NCBI GenBank assembly: GCA_023416855.1
Contig: JAEZGU010000292.1
Location: 1 to 9,599, forward strand
DNA length: 9,599 nucleotides
Reading direction: 5' to 3'
DNA from: Bacillota bacterium
GTDB taxonomy: Bacteria > Bacillota > Clostridia > Tissierellales > Sedimentibacteraceae
Below the pieces are notes generated by a model. The model worked only from the letters and a program-made list of their open reading frames with translations, did no database searches and was not told the DNA's origin. Positions 5,581 to 9,599 of this stretch are shown in pieces. Positions within the stretch are counted from its first letter, which is position 1, and the number at the start of each line of letters is the position of its first letter. The position numbers were made by a program, and so were the translations under genes.

Positions 5581-6048
5581 TTAGTTATTTTTCTCTATTG
5601 ATAAAAGTGTTTCTTTAATATGCAGTCCTCCAGCATAACCTACTAAACTGCCGTTAGAACCTACCACTCTATGACATGGTACAACTATCATAATAGGGTT
5701 TTTATTATTTGCACCTCCAACAGCTCTACATCCTTTGGGATTACCTACTCTTTCAGCAATCTGCTTGTAGCTCCTTGTTTCACCAAATGGTATTTCACAC
5801 AAAGCTTGCCAAACTTTATTTTGAAATTCAGTTCCGGCAAACTTAAGCGGAAGATTAAACTCTCTTCTCTTGCCATTAAAATACTCGTTTAATTGTTCTG
5901 AAGCGTTTTTAATTAGCTCAGTTTCACAAATGTTATATTCGTTGTTGTTATAATCTCCTTCAGCTATTTCAATACAAGTTATTTCAGAACCATTGTCCAT
6001 TATTGCAAGCTTGCCTATTTTTGTATCATAAAAAAATATATTTTTCAT
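5581..6048 (-). CDS. ogt: Methylated-DNA--protein-cysteine S-methyltransferase (O6-alkylguanine repair)
   Basis: A suicide DNA-repair protein that moves the alkyl group from O6-alkylguanine (and O4-alkylthymine) to its own cysteine. The C-terminal domain is complete: FQNKVWQAL (75-83), IPFGETRSYKQIA (86-98), arginine finger R108 in RAVGGANNKNPI (108-119), catalytic C125 in VPCHRVVGSNG (123-133) and GYAGGL (137-142). The N-terminal domain (1-70) is the usual variable half. At 155 residues it is a stand-alone Ogt type, without the regulatory half of Ada. AGGGGAG lies 6 bases before the ATG. A promoter (6083-6111) precedes it, and the phospholipase-like gene follows 29 bases later. No Ada or AlkA gene is adjacent. 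Confidence 0.95.
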   Translation of the reverse strand: MKNIFFYDTKIGKLAIMDNGSEITCIEIAEGDYNNNEYNICETELIKNASEQLNEYFNGKRREFNLPLKFAGTEFQNKVWQALCEIPFGETRSYKQIAERVGNPKGCRAVGGANNKNPIMIVVPCHRVVGSNGSLVGYAGGLHIKETLLSIEKNN

Positions 6049-6082
6049 GATTGTCTCCCCTGTAATTTATTTTGTTGAAATT

Positions 6083-6111
6083 ATTCTATAACAAAATCAT
6101 TAGAGAATCAA
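6083..6111 (-). promoter_or_regulatory. Candidate promoter of ogt and the phospholipase-like gene
   Basis: On the minus strand TTGATT (6106-6111) and TAGAAT (6083-6088) are separated by 17 bases. Start is predicted near 6076, about 27 bases before the ogt ATG. The -35 box begins 4 bases after the histidine kinase stop codon. Confidence 0.55.
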
Positions 6112-6115
6112 GCAA

Positions 6116-7024
6116 TTAACTAATATTAAAAATATCAGAAAATTCTATATGCACCAATTGGTTAATTGAATTAAAATTAATTACTTTATTATTATCATAT
6201 AAATCATGAATTTTATCATTTTTTTGCAAAGGAAATTTTATAATAAAAGTACTTCCTTCTTCTAATGTACTTTCTACATTAATTCTGCCACCATGAAGTT
6301 CTATAATTGCATTGGCTAACTTTAATCCTATACCACTTCCTTCATATCCTCTGGATAATGATTTGTCAACTTGTCCAAATCTCTGGAATATTTTTTGTAA
6401 ATGATTTTTATCTATGCCAATACCGTCATCCTTAACAGTAATTTCTATATATGTATTATGCTCAACAAAATTGACCAATATTGTTCCTTTAGATTTTGAA
6501 AACTTTACAGCATTTGATATAATGTTTAATATAGACTTTCCAAATAACTCTGGATCAATAACAACGTATTTTTCTTCTACATTCGTATCAAATAAAATAG
6601 TAAGTCCTTTGTCTGTAATTTTAGAAGCAACATTTTGAACTACATATTCTATTATTTCCACAATATTAACACATTCAAGATTTAATTTGTATTCGCCGGA
6701 TTCTATTGTTGATAAATCTAATATATGGTTGATATATTTTGTCAATCTGTAACAATTATTTTTTATTGAATTAACATAGCCCTCAATATTTTTTGCACAA
6801 CAATTCTGCGCAGAAATATCAATCATCTGGGCCGCACCATAAATTATGTTTAAAGGAGTTTTAAGTTCATGTGAACAATTTATCAATAATTCATCATTCA
6901 AATTAATGTTGTTCTGTATAATATCTTCTTCATTTATATCATCAAATAAATTCTCTAACGTTCCGCTATCATGCAATTTCATTGGAATTATGATGCCATT
7001 TTTTCTTTTGTTCTTATTAACCAT
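6116..7024 (-). CDS. Soluble sensor histidine kinase without a recognisable sensor domain
   Basis: A two-component histidine kinase of 302 residues. It autophosphorylates H52 in the H-box NCSHELKTPLNIIYG (49-63) and would pass the phosphate to a response regulator. The ATPase domain is complete: N box NIISNAVKFS (167-176), G1 DDGIGID (199-205), F box IFQRFGQVD (212-220) and G2 GSGIGLKLANAI (229-240). No membrane segment and no PAS, GAF or HAMP domain precedes the H-box; only about 45 mostly polar, acidic residues do. The C-terminal tail (270-302), ending IEFSDIFNIS, lies outside the ATPase domain. The start follows an excellent AGGAGGAGG, so it is probably not a truncated reading. No response regulator is in the window, so it is an orphan here. 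No clear terminator separates it from ogt; its own promoter is not clear. Confidence 0.92.
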   Translation of the reverse strand: MVNKNKRKNGIIIPMKLHDSGTLENLFDDINEEDIIQNNINLNDELLINCSHELKTPLNIIYGAAQMIDISAQNCCAKNIEGYVNSIKNNCYRLTKYINHILDLSTIESGEYKLNLECVNIVEIIEYVVQNVASKITDKGLTILFDTNVEEKYVVIDPELFGKSILNIISNAVKFSKSKGTILVNFVEHNTYIEITVKDDGIGIDKNHLQKIFQRFGQVDKSLSRGYEGSGIGLKLANAIIELHGGRINVESTLEEGSTFIIKFPLQKNDKIHDLYDNNKVINFNSINQLVHIEFSDIFNIS

Positions 7025-7084
7025 ACTAACCTCCTCCTATTATTTTTGTTGCAATTAATATATACCCATAATATTTAATTTTAA

Positions 7085-7129
7085 TAACAATAAAATAAAT
7101 AAAAATAAGATTAGAATTCTCTCTAATCT
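7085..7129 (-). terminator. Rho-independent terminator of the E2-like gene
   Basis: On the minus strand AGATTAGA (7122-7129) pairs with TCTAATCT (7108-7115): 8 base pairs with a 6-base loop. It is followed by a T-rich tail (TATTTTTATTTATTTTATT). It begins 9 bases after the stop codon. The stem is low in GC, so it may be leaky towards the histidine kinase gene. Confidence 0.75.
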
Positions 7130-7138
7130 CATTTTTTA

Positions 7139-8005
7139 TCAAACAATAGATTTAATTTTAGTTTTCTCGAATGATTTATTATCTGTGGCCAATTCAAGCA
7201 AATGCGGATCATCGAAATACTTCTCTAAAAGCTTCAAGGATCGTGCAAAATACACTCCGTCACATATCCTCTCATCTAAAGTATAACCAATTTGACAACA
7301 TTTTTTTACTACTACCTGATCATTTACAACTATAGGTAGCTTTACAGTTTTACCTAAAGCAACAAAAATGCCTGTAGTACCAAAATCATAAAGATGATGA
7401 TAAATATAATTTGTGTCAATTGATTTTAAGTATGTAAAAAATAAAGTTGTATGAAAAGGACTTGCTTTTATAACGCTATAAGGTAATAAATTTAATTGAT
7501 CCATTCCTTTTAATACTTTGACTAATATTTTTTTTACTATGCCCGGCATTGACATTACAGTTTTTGCAAGTTTATCAGTATCAGTATTGCTTTTATATGA
7601 TTTAGCTTCAGCTATCATTTTATCTATAATTTCTGTTATTTCAAAAATATTTTCCTTACCTGTAAATTCAAACTTAACTGTGGTTTCTTCTCCATCGTCT
7701 CGCAGAGAACGCTTAATAGCCATTGAAACGCATATATTGTTTCTTTCATATATCTGACTATTCATTACAAATCTATTTAACTGAGGTCTTTCTGCAATCA
7801 ATCTAACATATGCTGCTATAAATAAATGTAAATAGCCAATTTTAATTCCTTGTTCCTTTTTCTCTAAAATATAACGGTCAATTGATTCAGCGTTTAAAAT
7901 TTGCTTGCTGAAATTTTGAGAATCACTACGTCTTTCCATGATGTAAGGGATAATTTTTGTAAATGGATCCAATGATTTTAATAATTTTCCATCGCACCGT
8001 TTCAT
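7139..8005 (-). CDS. Stand-alone E2-type (2-oxoacid dehydrogenase) acyltransferase domain protein
   Basis: A 288-residue protein made only of the catalytic-type domain of 2-oxoacid dehydrogenase E2 components (CAT-like fold, PF00198). It lacks the lipoyl and subunit-binding domains of true E2 proteins. Fold signatures are RPQLNRFVMNSQIYERNNI (73-91), SPFHTTLFFTYLKS (182-195) and the C-terminal YTLDERICDGVYFARSL (241-257). In active enzymes the last reads HxxxDG, His being the catalytic base; here E245 takes its place in E245-RIC-D249-G250, while D249 and G250 remain. Classical acyltransfer is therefore doubtful, and no E1 or E3 gene is nearby. The ATG follows AGGAGG by 4 bases. It lies 68 bases after the antiporter gene with no clear terminator between, so the two may be cotranscribed. 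Function is unknown; a homotrimeric binding protein or an acyltransferase using a different base would both fit. Confidence 0.85.
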   Translation of the reverse strand: MKRCDGKLLKSLDPFTKIIPYIMERRSDSQNFSKQILNAESIDRYILEKKEQGIKIGYLHLFIAAYVRLIAERPQLNRFVMNSQIYERNNICVSMAIKRSLRDDGEETTVKFEFTGKENIFEITEIIDKMIAEAKSYKSNTDTDKLAKTVMSMPGIVKKILVKVLKGMDQLNLLPYSVIKASPFHTTLFFTYLKSIDTNYIYHHLYDFGTTGIFVALGKTVKLPIVVNDQVVVKKCCQIGYTLDERICDGVYFARSLKLLEKYFDDPHLLELATDNKSFEKTKIKSIV

Positions 8006-8073
8006 AATGCCTCCTATATAAACACTGTACTTGAGTTACAAGAGCTGTTCCCTAATAATATTATCATTGGAAT

Positions 8074-9599
8074 CTATGATTTTTCATCTTTTTCAAATTC
8101 TAATTCATGTTCAGTTTTAATCATGATAACTTTATCGTCTTCCAGTAGCTTGGTATCTCCAATTGGAACGATAATATCACTACCTTTTCTTTGAACCATA
8201 ATAATGAGGCGATCATGGGGCAACTCTAAATCTTTAACAAATTTATTATTCCACTCGTGTCCGCTTGGTATTGTAAACTCTACCAAATCTTGTCCGCTCT
8301 CATCAAAGTGAGTTTCTCCACCAATAATAATTACGTCGTTTTCTTCAATAATGGTATGTCCTCTAGGAACTATAGTTTTTCCATTTCGTTCAATCTTTGC
8401 AACTATAAAGTCAAATTTTAAATTTAAGTCCTTTACCTTGCTGCCAATTAAACCGCTATTAGGATGAATTTTAGTTTCCAAGAAACCAATTTCCGCTTTG
8501 TCTTGATAATAGTTGAAGGTTTGCAAAACTGTATCACTTGGATCAAGCATATCCAATCGTTTTGATGCTGGTGGCATTAATGAGCCTTGTACAAGTGAAG
8601 AGAGTACACATATACCGAATACAATGTGGTAAACATCAACAGAAATTTCCGCACTGCTATTTACAGCCATTATAGCAAAAGCAATAGCGGCTGCTCCACG
8701 AATACCTGCCAAGGAAATGATATTTAATTGATTGCGTTTGAGTCGAAACGGTAACATTAAACCGTAAACAACTACTGTACGACCAATTATAGTCATAAAT
8801 AGCATTATAGCAAGTGCAATTGGAAATGATTGTATGAAGCTTGTTAAATTAGATAATAATCCTAATATAAAAAACAGACCTATTTGCATTATTTCTGTAA
8901 ATCCATCAAAGAAAAATACAATGCTACGCTTTCCTCTAAACTCCTTATTTCCAAGGTAAATACCTAAAATATAGAGAGCTAAATATCCGTTTCCGCCAAT
9001 TAATCCTGTGGTAGAAAAAGTAATAAGCATGGCAGATGCCATAAAAACAGCATAAAGTCCATCAGATTCAAGTCTAAAGTTTTTAAGTATATTTCCAACA
9101 ATATATGCAAAAACAAAACCCATAACTATACCAAGGGCCACCTGAGATAAAATTAATATTGGAATAGAAACTTTAGATCCTATAATAACTGATAAAAAAA
9201 CCATGGTCATTGTATAGGCTGTAGGGTCATTTGAACCACTTTCAAGTTCTAACAATGATGCTGTATTATATTTTAAATTTAAGTTCTTAGAACGTAATAT
9301 GTTTGAAACACTTGCATAATCTGTTGAACCAACAATTGAACCAATAAGCATACCTTCTAATAGCTGAAATCCTAATACATAGTGACAGAACCAACCTGTA
9401 ACTAATGCAGTAGCAACAACACCCAAGGAACTAAGAACAATAGCTTCTTTTGCTACGGGCTTTGCCATTTTCCACCTGGTGCCAAAGCCACCGTAAAACA
9501 TTATAACCATAAGTGCTATAGTAGCAAAACTATCTGCAAATTTATAATTTTCAAATTCAAAGCCTATCGCACCAAAGGCCATTCCCAGAACTATAAATA
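8074..9599 (-). CDS. Monovalent cation/proton antiporter with two C-terminal RCK_C domains (partial)
   Basis: A CPA-family antiporter of the NhaP2/CvrA type (K+/H+ or Na+/H+). The frame stays open to the right edge (FIVLG precedes the first in-window Met at 9580-9582), no ribosome binding site precedes that Met, and family members carry more sequence there. The true start is therefore outside, and the first few dozen residues are missing. Numbered from the in-window Met: STDYASV (86-92) and LESGSNDP (113-120) hold the transport-site acids; AGIRGAAAIAFA (292-303) is the conserved late helix motif. Two cytoplasmic RCK_C (TrkA_C) domains follow, about 364-421 and 434-488, which in relatives bind nucleotide-type or cyclic-di-AMP ligands to gate transport. 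It ends in a charged tail. The E2-like gene follows 68 bases downstream. The ion carried cannot be told from sequence. Confidence 0.92.
   Translation of the reverse strand, partial: FIVLGMAFGAIGFEFENYKFADSFATIALMVIMFYGGFGTRWKMAKPVAKEAIVLSSLGVVATALVTGWFCHYVLGFQLLEGMLIGSIVGSTDYASVSNILRSKNLNLKYNTASLLELESGSNDPTAYTMTMVFLSVIIGSKVSIPILILSQVALGIVMGFVFAYIVGNILKNFRLESDGLYAVFMASAMLITFSTTGLIGGNGYLALYILGIYLGNKEFRGKRSIVFFFDGFTEIMQIGLFFILGLLSNLTSFIQSFPIALAIMLFMTIIGRTVVVYGLMLPFRLKRNQLNIISLAGIRGAAAIAFAIMAVNSSAEISVDVYHIVFGICVLSSLVQGSLMPPASKRLDMLDPSDTVLQTFNYYQDKAEIGFLETKIHPNSGLIGSKVKDLNLKFDFIVAKIERNGKTIVPRGHTIIEENDVIIIGGETHFDESGQDLVEFTIPSGHEWNNKFVKDLELPHDRLIIMVQRKGSDIIVPIGDTKLLEDDKVIMIKTEHELEFEKDEKS

Noticed and set aside
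6074..6096. TTGTT/AACAA inverted repeat around the ogt -10 as an operator
   Set aside because: Only 5 base pairs per arm with a 13-base unmatched centre in AT-rich DNA; not enough to claim a regulator site.
7038..7084. Promoter for the histidine kinase (TATATT with TTAAAA upstream)
   Set aside because: The -35 is poor and the region is so AT-rich that several equally weak pairs exist; no single one can be supported.
8027..8041. TGTA-N7-TACA dyad between the antiporter and E2-like genes
   Set aside because: Four-base arms occur often by chance, and no promoter with good spacing is present in this 68-base gap.
8051..8070. Hairpin CCTAATAATATTATCATTGG as an antiporter terminator
   Set aside because: Pairing needs a bulge and a mismatch, and no T-run follows on the minus strand, so the antiporter and E2-like genes are treated as possibly cotranscribed.

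Overview
The window is AT-rich, and every gene I can support is read from the minus strand. Strong GGAGG-type ribosome binding sites, AT-rich codons, and the gene set (a short CstA, a rubrerythrin, a UMF1-type MFS protein and a DUF368 protein) point to a low-GC, probably anaerobic Firmicute of the Clostridia/Tissierellia kind. I cannot name the genus. No tRNA, rRNA, CRISPR array, insertion sequence or phage gene was seen. No gap between genes exceeds about 190 bases.

In transcription order (right to left): a K+/H+ or Na+/H+ antiporter with two C-terminal RCK_C domains runs off the right edge. A free-standing 2-oxoacid-dehydrogenase E2-type acyltransferase domain follows and ends in a hairpin terminator. 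Next comes a run of four genes with no convincing terminator between them: a soluble sensor histidine kinase, an O6-alkylguanine methyltransferase (ogt), a zinc-dependent phospholipase C-like protein, and a divergent rubrerythrin, which ends in a strong terminator. ogt and rubrerythrin have promoter candidates of their own inside this run. A UMF1-family MFS transporter, a DUF368 (PopT-type polyprenyl-phosphate carrier) gene and cstA then follow as single-gene units, each with a promoter. At the left edge are the first 16 codons of another gene, too short to appear in ordinary ORF lists. It has its own promoter and ribosome binding site and may be a cardiolipin synthase.

The contents read as core and accessory housekeeping: ion homeostasis, nutrient uptake, lipid-carrier recycling, and alkylation and oxygen-stress protection. 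The kinase-ogt-phospholipase-rubrerythrin run could be a small stress cluster, but that is inferred from order alone. I see no clear new multi-gene system. The points most worth a second look are a 15-bp perfect inverted repeat just before the rubrerythrin ribosome binding site, the altered diiron ligands of that rubrerythrin, the missing catalytic histidine of the E2-like protein, a cytoplasmic phospholipase-like protein with a full zinc-ligand set, and a terminator hairpin embedded in the DUF368 promoter. Three starts (UMF1 MFS, rubrerythrin, phospholipase) were moved inward from the longest ORF because the ribosome binding sites require it.
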